In this document: positions 34,910 to 45,171 of the stretch, one piece after another
How the letters are laid out: every line of letters begins with the position of its first letter
Position numbering within the stretch: the first letter of the stretch is position 1
Source: Pseudomonas sp. C2B4
GTDB taxonomy: Bacteria; Pseudomonadota; Gammaproteobacteria; Pseudomonadales; Pseudomonadaceae
Length of the DNA stretch: 64,000 nt
Reading direction: 5' to 3'
Assembly: GCF_013359695.1 (NCBI RefSeq)
Contig: NZ_JABFMU010000025.1
Span: 1 to 64,000 of the forward strand
Position numbers and translations under genes: made by a program
The notes under the pieces: model-generated
Databases searched by the model: none
What the model was told of the DNA's origin: nothing
Seen by the model: only the letters and a program-made list of their open reading frames with translations

Positions 34910-35755
34910 TCAGGACTGACTGGTTGGCGTCGATGGAGCTGGCGCGGCAGTCGGGGTTACAGCAGGGGCTGGTGCAGCGGCGGAATTCGCCGGGCTGACC
35001 GGGGCGGCAGGTGTTGCCGGTTTGACGGCTGCCACTGCTGGTTTCGGTGCGGCGGCTTTTGCAGCGGCCGGTTTTTTCACTGCTGGTTTCTTCGCGGCAG
35101 CGGGTTTGGCTGCAGGCTTGGCCGCTGCCGTTTTAGCGGCAGGCTTGGCAGCAGGCTTCGCAGCCGGTTTAGCGGCAGTTTTTGCTGCTACAGGTTTAGC
35201 CGCTGGCTTGGCAGCTGCAGGTTTTGCAGCGGCAGTCTTGGCAGCAGGTTTGGCGGCAGCCTTGGCCAGTGGCTTGGCTGCGGTCTTGGCGGCCGGTTTG
35301 GCAGCTGGCTTGGCTGCGGCGGTTTTCGCCGCAACAGGCGCAACCTTGGCACCGGTCAGTTTTTCGATTTGCTTGGTCAGTGTGTCGACCTTGCTGTGCA
35401 ACGCCTTGACTTCACTGCGGCTCGGCACGCCCAGACGCGAAATGGCGCTGTTCAGGCGCTTGTCGAAAGCCCCTTCCAGCTCGTCCCACTTGCCCAGTGC
35501 GCGGTCTTTCACGCCGCTGATGCGTGATTTGGCCGAAGAGGCGGAGTCCTTGGCGCTGTCCTTGGCAGTGTCGACTTTCTTGCCAATGGCCTTCTCGGCT
35601 TTCTCGCCATCCTTGACCAATGCCTCGAAGACTTTGCTGCCGTCAGTGTCGATCTTCGAGTACACGCCTAAACCAGCCAGCCAGATCTTGCGGGAATATT
35701 CTTCAATTTTCCCGGCCCACGAGCTGCTTTTTTCGGTGTTCTTTTTAACAGCCAT
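34910..35755 (-). CDS. phaF: PHA granule phasin and nucleoid-binding protein PhaF
   Basis: PhaF coats PHA granules and tethers them to the nucleoid so that they are shared between daughter cells. The N-terminal phasin domain (about 1-140, with SRKIWLAGLGVYSKI and a heptad segment near 118-135) is similar to PhaI. The C-terminal half is a histone H1-like Ala-Lys-Pro repeat (about 138-245) ending in an Ala/Pro/Ser tail. The product has 281 residues. The repeats are almost pure AAKP and are encoded by near-repetitive DNA, so length may vary between strains. It lies 10 bases downstream of phaI. Confidence 0.95.
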   Translation of the reverse strand: MAVKKNTEKSSSWAGKIEEYSRKIWLAGLGVYSKIDTDGSKVFEALVKDGEKAEKAIGKKVDTAKDSAKDSASSAKSRISGVKDRALGKWDELEGAFDKRLNSAISRLGVPSRSEVKALHSKVDTLTKQIEKLTGAKVAPVAAKTAAAKPAAKPAAKTAAKPLAKAAAKPAAKTAAAKPAAAKPAAKPVAAKTAAKPAAKPAAKPAAKTAAAKPAAKPAAAKKPAVKKPAAAKAAAPKPAVAAVKPATPAAPVSPANSAAAPAPAVTPTAAPAPSTPTSQS

Positions 35756-35765
35756 CCCGTTCTCC

Positions 35766-36188
35766 TTAAGATTTACGCGCGACGCGTTCGAGCAATGCCG
35801 TCAACTCATCGAGCTTGACAGAGAGTGTCTCAACGTCATGTTTAGACGGAATGCCGATACGATTCAAGGCACTTGCGACACGCGAGTCGAACGCCTTCTC
35901 GACCTTGTCGAGCTGAACTTCGACACGGCCCTTGAAAGAGCTCACTTCATTCTTGGCTTCATCGATCTCGGCATTGGCTGCTTCGAGTTTCTCGGCAACC
36001 ACTTTTTTGCCTTTGGTTTCAACAGCTTGACCCGCCTTGATCAGCTCTTGAAAGTAGTCGCTGCCCTCTTGGCCAACCTTGGCGTAGGCACCCAGGCCTG
36101 CCAGCCAGATCTTGCGGGCATAGGATTTGACGTCACTCAGAGCAGTGGTCGAAGCGTCGATTTTTTTCTTCAAAATAACTTTGGCCAT
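35766..36188 (-). CDS. phaI: Phasin PhaI
   Basis: PhaI is the small granule-associated phasin. The start is the ATG at 36188 (MAKVILKKK, 140 residues), preceded by a GTGAGG Shine-Dalgarno 6 bases upstream. The in-frame extension further up is not conserved-looking. Features are SYARKIWLAGLGAYAKVGQEG, a helical middle, and LSVKLDELTALLERV as a likely coiled coil. It is the first gene of phaIF, transcribed opposite to phaC1ZC2D, with a palindrome at 36263-36282 upstream. Confidence 0.95.
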   Translation of the reverse strand: MAKVILKKKIDASTTALSDVKSYARKIWLAGLGAYAKVGQEGSDYFQELIKAGQAVETKGKKVVAEKLEAANAEIDEAKNEVSSFKGRVEVQLDKVEKAFDSRVASALNRIGIPSKHDVETLSVKLDELTALLERVARKS

Positions 36189-36262
36189 GGTGCACCTCAC
36201 GCGCAGAAGGTTTGAGGAACTGCCCGGGTAAGTGTCGGGCTCTGGCACAAAGTAGGGAGAAA

Positions 36263-36282
36263 AATTAGAAACGGCACCCTAA
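36263..36282 (-). promoter_or_regulatory. Palindrome-like site upstream of phaI (candidate PhaD operator)
   Basis: On the minus strand TTAGGG-N6-TTCTAA followed by TT matches 15 of 20 bases of the site upstream of phaC1, in the same orientation to the gene. It lies 75-94 bases upstream of the phaI start. Operator function is inferred from co-occurrence only. Confidence 0.4.
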
Positions 36283-36319
36283 CAACTGACACAAACCTTC
36301 GGATTCGCCACATAAAAAT

Positions 36320-36409
36320 GTAGGAGTGAGCCTGCTCGCGATTGCGGAGTATCAGTCGACATCAATGCTGACTGTTCCACCGCTATCGCGAGCAGGCTCA
36401 CTCCTACAA
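36320..36409. repeat. REP-like pair (TAGGAGTGAGCC variant)
   Basis: Two inverted copies of a REP variant with TAGGAGTGAGCCTGCTCGCG lie between phaI and the PHA-granule-region gene. Confidence 0.8.
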
Positions 36410-36431
36410 GGGATGTGATTTCAATCGGGAA

Positions 36432-36707
36432 TCAGACCAGGGCCTTGTCGAGCGCCTTTTCGATCTCCGCTTTGATCATGCCGCTCATGGCCGACATCAT
36501 CAGGCCCAGTTCCACATCGACGCGGATCGAATCATCGCTCACATGCACAGCACCTTTCACACCCGAACGCTTGAGGTTCAGGGTGTCGCCGGACCATTGC
36601 GGCTCCAGGCCATATTGGTCGCGGAGTTTCTGCGCCAGCTTGTCGGCCTTCTCGCGCGCCGCTTCCTTACCCAGGCCGTGGGCACGCTCAACACTAATAC
36701 GGGCCAT
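36432..36707 (-). CDS. Polyhydroxyalkanoic acid system family protein
   Basis: The 91-residue protein matches the small family encoded beside PHA granule genes. Visible elements are a helical, charged first half (HGLGKEAAREKADKLAQKL), a central GxxAVHVSDDSIRVDVELG beta segment, and a helical end (MIKAEIEKALDKALV). No signal peptide or membrane helix is present. It lies between phaI and ubiE on the minus strand. The family has no established biochemical function that I can name. Confidence 0.85.
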   Translation of the reverse strand: MARISVERAHGLGKEAAREKADKLAQKLRDQYGLEPQWSGDTLNLKRSGVKGAVHVSDDSIRVDVELGLMMSAMSGMIKAEIEKALDKALV

Positions 36708-36873
36708 CGAATGACTCCTGTTTTATGACTGCCGCTCTTTGAATGTTGCTCGGAGAATCCTGACCGCCTGCGGCAAAACGTCCCGAGGGTGATCCATCTT
36801 ACCTTCAGCCATGCCAAGACAAAGCATCCCTTGGGGATTAGAATGTCGCGCATTCTCTTTTGGTGACAGCGAT

Positions 36874-37644
36874 ATGACTGATCAGCGCAAAGGCAGCGAT
36901 GCCGAACCCACCACTCACTTCGGCTTCAAAAACGTTCCGGAAAGCCAGAAAGCGGAAAAAGTCGCTGAAGTTTTCCATTCGGTAGCCGCCAAGTACGACC
37001 TGATGAACGACCTCCTGTCGGGCGGCATGCACCGTCTGTGGAAGCGTTTCGCAATCGAACTGTCGGGCGTCCGCACCGGCAACCGCGTGCTGGACATCGC
37101 CGGTGGCACCGGCGACCTGACCCGCAAGTTCTCGCATCTTGTAGGCCCGACCGGTCAGGTCGTGCTGGCCGACATCAACGAATCCATGCTCAAGGTCGGT
37201 CGCGACCGCCTGCTGGACCTGGGTGTGGCCGGCAACGTTGAATTCGTCCAGGCCGACGCCGAAAAACTGCCCTTCCCGGACAACCACTTCGACTGCGTGA
37301 CCATCGCTTTCGGCCTGCGCAACGTGACGCACAAGGAAGATGCCCTGCGCTCGATGCTGCGCGTGCTCAAGCCTGGCGGCCGCCTGCTGGTGCTGGAGTT
37401 CTCCAAGCCGACCAACGCGCTGATGTCCAAGGCCTACGATGCCTACTCGTTCGCCTTCATGCCGTTGATGGGCAAGCTGATCACCAACGATTCGGAAAGC
37501 TATCGCTACCTGGCCGAGTCGATCCGCATGCACCCGAATCAGGAAACCCTGAAGTCGATGATGGTCGAGGCCGGTTTCGACCGCGTGACCTATCACAACA
37601 TGACCGCAGGTATCGTCGCCCTGCATCGCGGCATCAAGCCCTGA
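36874..37644 (+). CDS. ubiE: Ubiquinone/menaquinone biosynthesis C-methyltransferase
   Basis: UbiE carries out the C-methylation of the ubiquinone precursor ring using SAM. The start is the ATG at 36874 (MTDQRKG, 256 residues). An in-frame upstream extension is rejected on family length. The SAM-binding motif [15 protein letters not shown] lies at about 70-84, followed by [13 protein letters not shown]-like and [12 protein letters not shown] blocks. It is the first of three coupled ubiquinone genes. Confidence 0.96.
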   Translation: MTDQRKGSDAEPTTHFGFKNVPESQKAEKVAEVFHSVAAKYDLMNDLLSGGMHRLWKRFAIELSGVRTGNRVLDIAGGTGDLTRKFSHLVGPTGQVVLADINESMLKVGRDRLLDLGVAGNVEFVQADAEKLPFPDNHFDCVTIAFGLRNVTHKEDALRSMLRVLKPGGRLLVLEFSKPTNALMSKAYDAYSFAFMPLMGKLITNDSESYRYLAESIRMHPNQETLKSMMVEAGFDRVTYHNMTAGIVALHRGIKP

Positions 37645-38267
37645 TGCTGCTCGCCGGTCTGCTCGCCAGCGTTGAACTCGGCCTGAACCGGGTGCTGCGT
37701 CTCGACAGCACGGCGCTGCCGCGTCTCGCGCATTTGAGCGGCAAAGTCATTGCCGTCGATTGCCGCAGTCCGGCGCTGAAATTGTTCATCCTGCCCAGCG
37801 ATGAAGGCCTGATGCTCGCCTCCCAGTGGGAAACCGGCGCCGATTGCACCTTGCGCGCGCCGGCCTCCAGCCTGTTGAAACTGGCGATGAGCAAGGACAA
37901 GACGTCTGTCCTGCACGGACCGGAAGTCGAGCTCGACGGCGACAGCGGCGTGCTGCTGGAACTGTCGGCCATCCTCCAGGACCTTGAGCTGGACTGGGAA
38001 TATGAACTCTCGCGCTGGCTCGGCCCCGTCGCCACGCAACTGGTGGGTGGTCACCTGCGCAGCCGCGCCCGCTGGTATCAGCAAGGCTTTGCCAGCCTGG
38101 GCCAGAATCTGGGCGAATACCTGGCCGAAGAATCGCGCAGCCTCGTCGGCCAGCGCGAAGCCGAAGCCCGATTCAGTGAACTGGACCAGATCAAACTCGA
38201 TCTGGAACGTCTTGAGGCGCGATTCGAGCGCCTTTCCCGATCCCTCGACCCAAGCGATAACGCATGA
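37644..38267 (+). CDS. ubiJ: Ubiquinone biosynthesis accessory factor UbiJ
   Basis: UbiJ is an SCP2-domain lipid-binding protein that supports the soluble Ubi complex. The 207 residues show the SCP2 fold over about 15-115 and a C-terminal coiled coil (about 165-200, [19 protein letters not shown]). The start codon shares one base with the ubiE stop, and the end overlaps ubiB by 4 bases. The ubiE-ubiJ-ubiB order is as in E. coli. Confidence 0.92.
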   Translation: MLLAGLLASVELGLNRVLRLDSTALPRLAHLSGKVIAVDCRSPALKLFILPSDEGLMLASQWETGADCTLRAPASSLLKLAMSKDKTSVLHGPEVELDGDSGVLLELSAILQDLELDWEYELSRWLGPVATQLVGGHLRSRARWYQQGFASLGQNLGEYLAEESRSLVGQREAEARFSELDQIKLDLERLEARFERLSRSLDPSDNA

Positions 38268-39868
38268 AGCTGCTTGCCGTCCGCCGTCTGTTGCGCATCC
38301 AGCGCGTCGTGATCCGCTACCGCCTCGATGACCTGCTGTTCGCCCTGCCGCTGCCCTGGTTTCTCCTGGTGCTGCGATACGCCTTGCCGTGGCGCTGGTT
38401 CCCGCGCAAGACCCTGGATCTGAGCCGAGGCGCGAGACTGCGCCTGGCACTGCAGGACCTGGGGCCGATCTTCATCAAGTTCGGGCAGATTCTGTCCACC
38501 CGTCGTGACCTGCTACCCGAAGACATCGCCGATGAGTTGATGCTGCTGCAGGACCGCGTGCCGCCGTTCGACTCACAAGTGTCGGTCAAGCTGATCGAAG
38601 AGCAGCTCGGCAAGAAGATCAGCGAGGTGTTCAGCCGATTCGACGTTGAACCGCTGGCCTCGGCCTCGGTGGCGCAGGTGCACGCCGCGCAACTGAAGAC
38701 CGGTGAAGAAGTGGTGGTCAAGGTGATCCGGCCGGGCCTGAAGCCGGTGATCGCACAGGACCTGGCGTGGCTGTTCATCCTGGCCCGCGCCGCGGAAAAA
38801 GTCTCCGCCGATGCGCGCCTGCTGCACCCGGTGGACGTGGTCAGCGACTATGAAAAAACCATCTACGACGAACTTGACCTGCTGCGCGAGGCGGCCAACG
38901 CCAGCCAGTTGAAGCGCAACTTCGAGGGTTCGCCGCTGCTCTACGTGCCGCAAGTCTATTGGGACTGGTGCCGGCCGAAAGTGCTGGTGATGGAGCGCAT
39001 CTACGGCATCCAGGTCACCGACCTCGCGACCCTGGCCGACCAGCGCACCGACATGAAAATGCTTGCCGAACGCGGCGTGGAGATCTTCTTCACCCAGGTG
39101 TTCCGCGACAGCTTCTTCCACGCCGACATGCACCCCGGCAACATTTTTGTCAGCACCGTGCAGCCGTGGAGCCCGCAATACATTGCGATCGACTGCGGCA
39201 TCGTCGGCAGCCTGACCCCGGAAGACCAGGATTACCTGGCGCGCAACCTGTTCGCCTTCTTCAAGCGCGATTACCGCCGCGTGGCGCAGTTGCACATCGA
39301 TTCGGGCTGGGTGCCGGCGGAAACCAAACTCAACGAATTCGAAGCGGCTATCCGCACGGTGTGCGAGCCGATCTTCGAAAAACCGTTAAAAGATATTTCC
39401 TTCGGTCAGGTACTGATGCGCCTGTTCCAGACCGCGCGCCGCTTCAACATGGAAGTTCAGCCACAACTCGTGCTGCTGCAAAAAACCCTGTTGAACATCG
39501 AAGGCCTGGGTCGCCAGCTGTACCCCGACCTCGACCTGTGGAACACCGCGCAGCCTTTCCTTGAGCGCTGGATGCGCGAGCGTGTCAGCCCCAAGGCCTT
39601 GTTCGGCAACGTGCAGAGCCAGATCGAGCAGATTCCGCACCTGGCCAACATGACCCGTGACCTGCTGGAACGCCTGTCTCAGCCCCACGCCAGCGATCCA
39701 CTGCCACCTTGGCACCGACGCCGCGACGACTGGTTCCTTCGGCTGCTCGGTACCGCCCACCTGGCGGGTGGCGCCATCCTCGCCGCCGGAGGACCGCTGA
39801 ACCAGTTGGCCTATTGGCCAGCAGGCATCATGATGGCCGTCGGTTTGTATCTGGTCGTGCGCCGATAG
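38264..39868 (+). CDS. ubiB: Ubiquinone biosynthesis kinase-like protein UbiB
   Basis: UbiB is an ADCK/ABC1 atypical kinase-like ATPase needed for ubiquinone synthesis. The 534-residue sequence has the KxGQ motif in [11 protein letters not shown], the Ala-rich loop ([11 protein letters not shown]), the catalytic region [11 protein letters not shown] and the metal site IDCGIVG. Two C-terminal membrane helices are visible (about 495-530). It begins inside the last codons of ubiJ. Confidence 0.96.
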   Translation: MKLLAVRRLLRIQRVVIRYRLDDLLFALPLPWFLLVLRYALPWRWFPRKTLDLSRGARLRLALQDLGPIFIKFGQILSTRRDLLPEDIADELMLLQDRVPPFDSQVSVKLIEEQLGKKISEVFSRFDVEPLASASVAQVHAAQLKTGEEVVVKVIRPGLKPVIAQDLAWLFILARAAEKVSADARLLHPVDVVSDYEKTIYDELDLLREAANASQLKRNFEGSPLLYVPQVYWDWCRPKVLVMERIYGIQVTDLATLADQRTDMKMLAERGVEIFFTQVFRDSFFHADMHPGNIFVSTVQPWSPQYIAIDCGIVGSLTPEDQDYLARNLFAFFKRDYRRVAQLHIDSGWVPAETKLNEFEAAIRTVCEPIFEKPLKDISFGQVLMRLFQTARRFNMEVQPQLVLLQKTLLNIEGLGRQLYPDLDLWNTAQPFLERWMRERVSPKALFGNVQSQIEQIPHLANMTRDLLERLSQPHASDPLPPWHRRRDDWFLRLLGTAHLAGGAILAAGGPLNQLAYWPAGIMMAVGLYLVVRR

Positions 39869-39960
39869 CCAGTTGTGTGAACGACTGGCACACTGTTTCA
39901 ACGCCCTGATTTGTAATTTAGGCCACGGCTATTGAAGTGCGGGCCGCCTCGGAGTCGTAG

Positions 39961-40362
39961 ATGAAAAACTGGCTGGACGAGATCAAGTGGGACGCCGATG
40001 GCCTGGTGCCGGCAATTGCCCAGGATCACAAGACCGGGCGCGTCCTGATGATGGCCTGGATGAACCGTGAAGCGCTGGAACTGACCGCTGCCGAGAACCG
40101 CGCCATCTACTGGTCGCGGTCCCGTGGCAAGTTGTGGCGCAAGGGCGAAGAGTCCGGTCACGTGCAGACCCTGCATGAGATGCGCCTGGATTGCGACGCC
40201 GACGTCATCATCCTGATGGTCGAGCAGATCGGTGACATCGCCTGCCATACAGGCCGCCAAAGCTGCTTCTATCGCGTTTTCGAGAACGGCGACTGGAAAA
40301 CCGTCGATCCGGTCCTGAAAGATCCGCATGCCATTTACTCCGCAGGACACACACATGAGTGA
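39961..40362 (+). CDS. hisI: Phosphoribosyl-AMP cyclohydrolase
   Basis: HisI opens the purine ring of phosphoribosyl-AMP in histidine synthesis. The 133-residue protein contains the metal-binding pattern seen in [18 protein letters not shown] and the Cys of [12 protein letters not shown]. It is a stand-alone HisI, not fused to HisE as in E. coli. The end overlaps the hisE start by 8 bases, so translation is coupled. Confidence 0.96.
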   Translation: MKNWLDEIKWDADGLVPAIAQDHKTGRVLMMAWMNREALELTAAENRAIYWSRSRGKLWRKGEESGHVQTLHEMRLDCDADVIILMVEQIGDIACHTGRQSCFYRVFENGDWKTVDPVLKDPHAIYSAGHTHE

Positions 40363-40687
40363 CACACTGACCCGTCTGGCCCAGGTACTGGAAGAGCGCA
40401 AAGGCGCCGCCGCCGACAGCTCGTATGTCGCCAGCCTGTACCACAAGGGCTTGAACAAGATTCTGGAAAAAGTCGGCGAAGAGTCGGTCGAAACCATCAT
40501 TGCCGCCAAGGATGCCGCCGTCAGCGGCGACTGCAGCGATGTGATCTACGAAACCGCCGATTTGTGGTTCCACAGCATGGTCATGCTCGCCCAATTGGGG
40601 CAGCATCCACAGGCTGTACTCGATGAACTGGACCGTCGTTTCGGTCTCTCCGGACACGTCGAGAAAGCCTCGCGTCCGTCCGCCTGA
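40355..40687 (+). CDS. hisE: Phosphoribosyl-ATP pyrophosphatase
   Basis: HisE hydrolyses phosphoribosyl-ATP to phosphoribosyl-AMP, the step before HisI. The start is the ATG at 40355 ([16 protein letters not shown], 110 residues), inside the end of hisI. The all-alpha MazG-like fold shows [16 protein letters not shown] and the [14 protein letters not shown] helix with metal-binding Glu/Asp residues. tatA follows 25 bases later on the same strand, a conserved his-tat linkage. Confidence 0.95.
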   Translation: MSDTLTRLAQVLEERKGAAADSSYVASLYHKGLNKILEKVGEESVETIIAAKDAAVSGDCSDVIYETADLWFHSMVMLAQLGQHPQAVLDELDRRFGLSGHVEKASRPSA

Positions 40688-40712
40688 ATAACTATTAGAG
40701 AGGAGCAGCACC

Positions 40713-40982
40713 ATGGGCATTTTTGACTGGAAACACTGGATCGTCATCCTGGTGGTTGTCGTACTGGTGTTCGGCACCAAGAAACTGAAAAACCTCGGCA
40801 CCGACGTTGGCGAATCGATCAAGGGCTTCCGCAAGGCCATGAACGACGACGAGAAACCCGCCGATCCAACGGCCACCCCGGTTCCGCCTGCTCAGCCACA
40901 AGCCACACAGTCCGTGAACCAGCCGCACACCATCGACGTGCAGGCGCAAAAAGTCGAAGAGCCGATCCGCAAAGACGTGTGA
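40713..40982 (+). CDS. tatA: Sec-independent (Tat) translocase subunit TatA
   Basis: TatA oligomerises to form the channel for folded twin-arginine proteins. The 89-residue product has one N-terminal membrane helix (about 8-21, [11 protein letters not shown]) with the GTKKL hinge. An amphipathic helix (about 22-43, with FRKAM) and a disordered acidic tail follow. An AGAGAGGAGC ribosome-binding site precedes it. First gene of tatABC-rsmE. Confidence 0.96.
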   Translation: MGIFDWKHWIVILVVVVLVFGTKKLKNLGTDVGESIKGFRKAMNDDEKPADPTATPVPPAQPQATQSVNQPHTIDVQAQKVEEPIRKDV

Positions 40983-40992
40983 GCACTGACTA

Positions 40993-41421
40993 ATGTTTGG
41001 TATCAGCTTCTCTGAACTGCTGCTCGTCGGCCTCGTTGCCCTGCTGGTGCTGGGTCCCGAGCGCCTGCCGCATGCTGCTCGCACCGCCGGCCTGTGGGTC
41101 GGGCGCCTGAAGCGCAGCTTCAATGCGATCAAACAGGAAGTTGAACGTGAAATCGGGGCCGACGAGATTCGTCGGCAGCTGCACAACGAGCACATTCTGT
41201 CGCTGGAACAGGAGGCGCGGAAGATTTTCACGCCGACCCAGCAGGAGCCAACACCGGTTGAGCCTGTGGCGACGCCGACGATTCATGCGCCTGCCGCCGA
41301 AGCCGCACCTGCCGCACCGGCGCCTGTTGCTGCAGTGACGCCGGTTGAACCCGTTACACCTGCGGCTGCGCCTGTCGTGCCGGCCCCTCAAGACCCAACA
41401 TTGCCGCCGCGAGCCCCATGA
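40993..41421 (+). CDS. tatB: Tat translocase subunit TatB
   Basis: TatB works with TatC as the receptor for twin-arginine signals. The 142-residue protein shows the [22 protein letters not shown] start with the Glu8 signature residue. An amphipathic helix and an Ala/Pro-rich tail follow. It starts 10 bases after tatA and overlaps tatC by 4. Confidence 0.95.
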   Translation: MFGISFSELLLVGLVALLVLGPERLPHAARTAGLWVGRLKRSFNAIKQEVEREIGADEIRRQLHNEHILSLEQEARKIFTPTQQEPTPVEPVATPTIHAPAAEAAPAAPAPVAAVTPVEPVTPAAAPVVPAPQDPTLPPRAP

Positions 41422-42212
41422 GCGATCTCCCAGAAAACGACCAGCACATGCCGCTGGTTTCGCACCTCACCGAGTTGCGTACCCGACTGCTGCGCTGCGT
41501 AGCCGCGGTGTTCATCATCTTCGCCGGGTTGTTCGCCTTCACCCAGCAGATCTACACCTTCGTCTCCACGCCGCTGCGCCAGTATCTGCCCGCGGGAGCG
41601 ACGATGATCGCGACCGACGTCTCGTCGCCGTTCCTGACACCGTTGAAGCTGACGATGATGGTGTCGCTGTTCCTGGCGATCCCGGTGATCCTGCACCAGA
41701 TCTGGGGTTTCATCGCGCCGGGCCTGTACAAGCATGAAAAACGCATCGCCGTGCCCTTGCTGGTATCGAGCATCGTGCTGTTCTACGCCGGCATGGCGTT
41801 CGCCTACTTCCTGGTATTCCCGCTGATCTTCAAGTTCTTCGCCGCCGCGACCCCGGCCGGCGTGGAAATGATGACCGACATCACCAGCTACCTCGACTTC
41901 GTCATGACACTGTTCTTCGCCTTCGGCGTGGCGTTCGAGATTCCGGTGGCCGTGGTGCTGCTGGTCTGGATTGGTGTGGTCGACGTCAAATACCTGAAGA
42001 AAATCCGCCCTTACGTGATCATCGGCTGCTTCGTGGTCGGCATGATCCTGACGCCACCGGACATCTTTTCTCAGACGCTGCTGGCCGTACCGATGTGGCT
42101 GCTGTTCGAAATCGGCATCCTGTTTGGCGGCTTGATCAGCAAGCGCGGTGAACATCCGGACGACCAGCCGGCTGACGATCACAACGACCAGCCGCCAGCG
42201 ACCCAAGCGTGA
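41418..42212 (+). CDS. tatC: Tat translocase subunit TatC
   Basis: TatC is the six-helix membrane core that binds the twin-arginine motif. The 264 residues begin with [11 protein letters not shown] (signal-binding region). The characteristic FxxP and [11 protein letters not shown] segments appear in the periplasmic cap and fifth helix. The cytoplasmic C-terminus is long and acidic. It overlaps tatB and rsmE by 4 bases each. Confidence 0.96.
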   Translation: MSDLPENDQHMPLVSHLTELRTRLLRCVAAVFIIFAGLFAFTQQIYTFVSTPLRQYLPAGATMIATDVSSPFLTPLKLTMMVSLFLAIPVILHQIWGFIAPGLYKHEKRIAVPLLVSSIVLFYAGMAFAYFLVFPLIFKFFAAATPAGVEMMTDITSYLDFVMTLFFAFGVAFEIPVAVVLLVWIGVVDVKYLKKIRPYVIIGCFVVGMILTPPDIFSQTLLAVPMWLLFEIGILFGGLISKRGEHPDDQPADDHNDQPPATQA

Positions 42213-42916
42213 ACCTGCTGCTCCTCGAAGAGGCCGACTTCATTGCGGCCGACCGGGTGATCCTGCGCGATCGCCGGTTGACCCACATGCAGGAAGTCCA
42301 TCGCTGCGAAGTCGGTGACAGCATGCGCGTGGGCCGGATCGGCGGACTGATGGGCTCGGCGGAGGTGTTGCGCCTGGACACCGCTGAAGCGGAGCTACGC
42401 GTCACCCTCGACCAGCCGCCGCCCGCCAAGCTGCCGTTGACCCTGGTATTGGCCCTGCCACGGCCCAAAATGCTGCGCAGGGTGTTTCAGACGGTGGCCG
42501 CCATGGGTGTGCCACGCATCGTCCTGGTGAACAGCTATCGCGTCGAGAAGAGCTTCTGGCAAACGCCGTTCCTGGAGCCGGAAGCGATTCGCGAGCAGTT
42601 GATCCTCGGCCTCGAACAGGCCCGGGACAGCGTGCTGCCGGAGGTCATCATCGAGAAGCGCTTCAAGCCGTTCGTCGAAGACCGTCTGCCTGCCATCACC
42701 GAAGGCACCCTTGGCCTGGTTGGCCATCCCGGCAACTACCCGCCCTGCCCTCGCGCACTGAGCGAACCGGTGACCCTGGCCATCGGCCCCGAAGGTGGCT
42801 GGATTCCTTACGAAATCGATTTGCTCGGCAAGTCCGGCCTGCAACCGGTGCAGCTGGGCGAGCGCATCCTGCGAGTTGAAACGGCCGTTACGGCGCTGCT
42901 GGCGCGCCTTTTCTAA
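42209..42916 (+). CDS. rsmE: 16S rRNA (uracil-1498 N3)-methyltransferase
   Basis: RsmE methylates U1498 of 16S rRNA near the decoding centre. The 235-residue protein starts at GTG within the tatC stop. It has an N-terminal PUA-like domain (about 1-75). A SPOUT-class knot follows, with the SAM-binding [15 protein letters not shown] near 190-205 and [11 protein letters not shown]. The tat-rsmE linkage is conserved in the genus. Confidence 0.94.
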   Translation: MNLLLLEEADFIAADRVILRDRRLTHMQEVHRCEVGDSMRVGRIGGLMGSAEVLRLDTAEAELRVTLDQPPPAKLPLTLVLALPRPKMLRRVFQTVAAMGVPRIVLVNSYRVEKSFWQTPFLEPEAIREQLILGLEQARDSVLPEVIIEKRFKPFVEDRLPAITEGTLGLVGHPGNYPPCPRALSEPVTLAIGPEGGWIPYEIDLLGKSGLQPVQLGERILRVETAVTALLARLF

Positions 42917-42930
42917 CAATACGAAATTCC

Positions 42931-43020
42931 TGTGGGAGCGGGCTTGCTCGCGAAAGCGGTGGGTCAGTCAACACTGATGTGACCGAAACACCGCTTTCGC
43001 GAGCAAGCCCGCTCCCACAG
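42931..43020. repeat. REP pair between rsmE and the chemoreceptor
   Basis: Two inverted REP cores (GCGGGCTTGCTCGC variant), both with CGCGAAAGCGG-type extensions, lie just after rsmE. The arms pair over more than 30 bases, so the RNA could form a stable hairpin that stops the tat-rsmE transcript. Confidence 0.85.
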
Positions 43021-43125
43021 GTCATCATTCGCTCTAGTCCGTATATCGGACAGCTCCTACAGAACCCCGCCCCCCTGCCGATATACCCCCCATAAAACCA
43101 ATGAATGGTCCAAGGGAGTTGCAGC

Positions 43126-45042
43126 ATGTACCAATGGCTGGCCGATAAACTGGGGAACGTAAGCGTCAATCGCAAACTGGGCGTCGGCTTCGGCCTCGTG
43201 TTGCTGCTGACACTGCTGATCACCGTCACTGGCTGGACCGGCCTGAGTGACGTGACGAGTCGCGGCGATAAGCTGGGGTTCATTTCCGATATCAACAGCC
43301 TGACCAAGGACCTGCGCATCGCCCGCCTGGACTATGAAATGCGTCGCGGCGAGCAAGGTCCCGCCGCCGTCAACGAACTGCTGGGCAAGCTCGACACCGG
43401 CCTGCAAGCCGCTCGCCAGATGATCGAGCAACCCGCCGACGCGGCCATGATCGACCAGCAACTCGCCGCCGTCAGCCAGTACAAGCAAGCGTTCGCCGCC
43501 ATGACCCAGGCCGGCGCCAACCGTGAAGACGCCCGCAGTAAACTCGGCGCCACCGCCGACAATGCCGTGGCAAAAGTGGCCGAAGTCGAAAAATCGATGC
43601 TGCAAGGCGACAGTGTTGCGCAGTTCAACAGCGTGATCGACCTGAGCAAACTGATCCAGCAGGCGCGCTTCCAGGTGCGTGGCTACACCTACAGCGGCAA
43701 GACCGAGGCCGAGCAGCCTGCACTGGACGCCATCGACAACGCCCTGAAATACCTCGAAAGCCTGCCGTCGAAACTGCCGGAACAACACATCGCCAACCTG
43801 CAGCAAGCCACCGACTCGCTCAAGGCCTACCGTGCCGCCGTCAGCCAGTACCGTGACTCCCAGGTCGCCAGCGCCGACGCACTCAAGCGCATGGCCGCCC
43901 AAGGCGAAATCCTGCTCGACGTCAGCACGAAGCTGACCCTCTCACAAACCGTCGTACGCGATACCGACGTGGCGCATGCCAAGAACATGCTGTTGCTGGC
44001 CACCCTGCTCGCATTGGCATTTGGCCTGTTTGCCGCCTGGGCCATCACTCGGCAGATCGTGGTCCCCCTGAACCAGACTCTCAAAGTGGCCGAGCGCATC
44101 GCCGCTGGCGACCTGACCCACAACCTGGTTTCCAAGCGTCAGGACGAATTGGGCCAGCTGCAACGCGCCATTCAGAGCATGACTAAGGGTTTGCGCGAAC
44201 TGATCGGTGGGATCAGCGATGGTGTTACCCAGATCGCCAGCGCCGCCGAAGAGTTGTCCGCCGTCACCGAGCAAACCAGCGCCGGGGTCAACAGCCAGAA
44301 GGTCGAGACCGATCAGGTGGCCACCGCCATGAACGAAATGACGACGACCGTGCAGGAAGTCGCGCGCAATGCCGAGGAAGCCTCCGAAGCCGCCGTCGCC
44401 GCCGACCAGCAGGCCCGCGAAGGCGACAAGGTGGTCGGCGAAGCCATCGCCCAGATCGAGCGCCTGGCCAAGGAAGTGGGTAACTCCACCGAAGCCATGG
44501 GCGAACTCAAGCGTGAAAGCGACAAGATCGGCAGCGTGCTCGACGTGATCAAGTCCGTGGCCCAGCAAACCAACCTGCTGGCGCTCAACGCCGCCATCGA
44601 AGCCGCCCGCGCCGGTGAAGCCGGACGCGGATTTGCCGTGGTCGCCGACGAGGTCCGCAGCCTGGCCCAGCGCACCCAGAAATCAACCGAAGAAATCGAA
44701 GAGCTGATCGTCGGCCTGCAAAACGGCACCCAGCAAGTGGCGACCATCATGGACAACAGCCGCACCCTGACCGACAGCAGCGTCGAGCTGACCCGCCGCG
44801 CCGGTGGTTCGCTGGAAAGCATCACCCGCACCGTCTCGGCCATCCAGGCCATGAACCAGCAGATTGCGGCGGCGGCTGAGCAGCAAAGCGCCGTGGCCGA
44901 AGAGATCAACCGTAGCGTGCTTAATGTGCGGGATGTGTCGGATCAGACGTCGGCAGCAAGTGAAGAGACAGCGGCGTCCAGTGTTGAGCTGGCGCGGCTG
45001 GGGACGCATTTGCAGATGCTGGTGGGCAAGTTCAGGGTTTGA
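43126..45042 (+). CDS. Methyl-accepting chemotaxis protein, HBM-type sensor
   Basis: The 638-residue chemoreceptor starts at ATG 43126, after an AGGGAG Shine-Dalgarno. It has a first membrane helix (about 17-38) and a long helical periplasmic domain (about 39-286). The pattern ([13 protein letters not shown], then a second bundle near [20 protein letters not shown]) matches helical bimodular (HBM) receptors such as P. putida McpS. The second membrane helix (287-308), HAMP (309-361) and the signalling hairpin ([20 protein letters not shown]) follow. Its place after tat-rsmE matches PA5072, which I recall as the 2-oxoglutarate receptor McpK. Ligand identity here is inferred only. Confidence 0.92.
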   Translation: MYQWLADKLGNVSVNRKLGVGFGLVLLLTLLITVTGWTGLSDVTSRGDKLGFISDINSLTKDLRIARLDYEMRRGEQGPAAVNELLGKLDTGLQAARQMIEQPADAAMIDQQLAAVSQYKQAFAAMTQAGANREDARSKLGATADNAVAKVAEVEKSMLQGDSVAQFNSVIDLSKLIQQARFQVRGYTYSGKTEAEQPALDAIDNALKYLESLPSKLPEQHIANLQQATDSLKAYRAAVSQYRDSQVASADALKRMAAQGEILLDVSTKLTLSQTVVRDTDVAHAKNMLLLATLLALAFGLFAAWAITRQIVVPLNQTLKVAERIAAGDLTHNLVSKRQDELGQLQRAIQSMTKGLRELIGGISDGVTQIASAAEELSAVTEQTSAGVNSQKVETDQVATAMNEMTTTVQEVARNAEEASEAAVAADQQAREGDKVVGEAIAQIERLAKEVGNSTEAMGELKRESDKIGSVLDVIKSVAQQTNLLALNAAIEAARAGEAGRGFAVVADEVRSLAQRTQKSTEEIEELIVGLQNGTQQVATIMDNSRTLTDSSVELTRRAGGSLESITRTVSAIQAMNQQIAAAAEQQSAVAEEINRSVLNVRDVSDQTSAASEETAASSVELARLGTHLQMLVGKFRV

Positions 45043-45084
45043 GGTGATGCGAGGGTCTCGGTTCGCATGGGACCGAGGTGATGC

Positions 45085-45151
45085 CTTCGCGGGCAAGCCC
45101 GCTCCCACAGGAGTAAGCAATCAACTGTGGGAGCGAGCCTGCTCGCGAAGG
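45085..45151. repeat. REP pair after the chemoreceptor
   Basis: Two inverted REP cores about 14 bases apart lie between the convergent chemoreceptor and ABC transporter genes. Confidence 0.85.
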
Positions 45152-45171
45152 CAATTCTTCAGGCGCTGAGG

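Noticed and set aside
42931-43020. Intergenic stem-loops considered as small RNA genes.
   Set aside because: Their sequence is fully explained by paired REP cores, and no separate promoter and terminator was seen.
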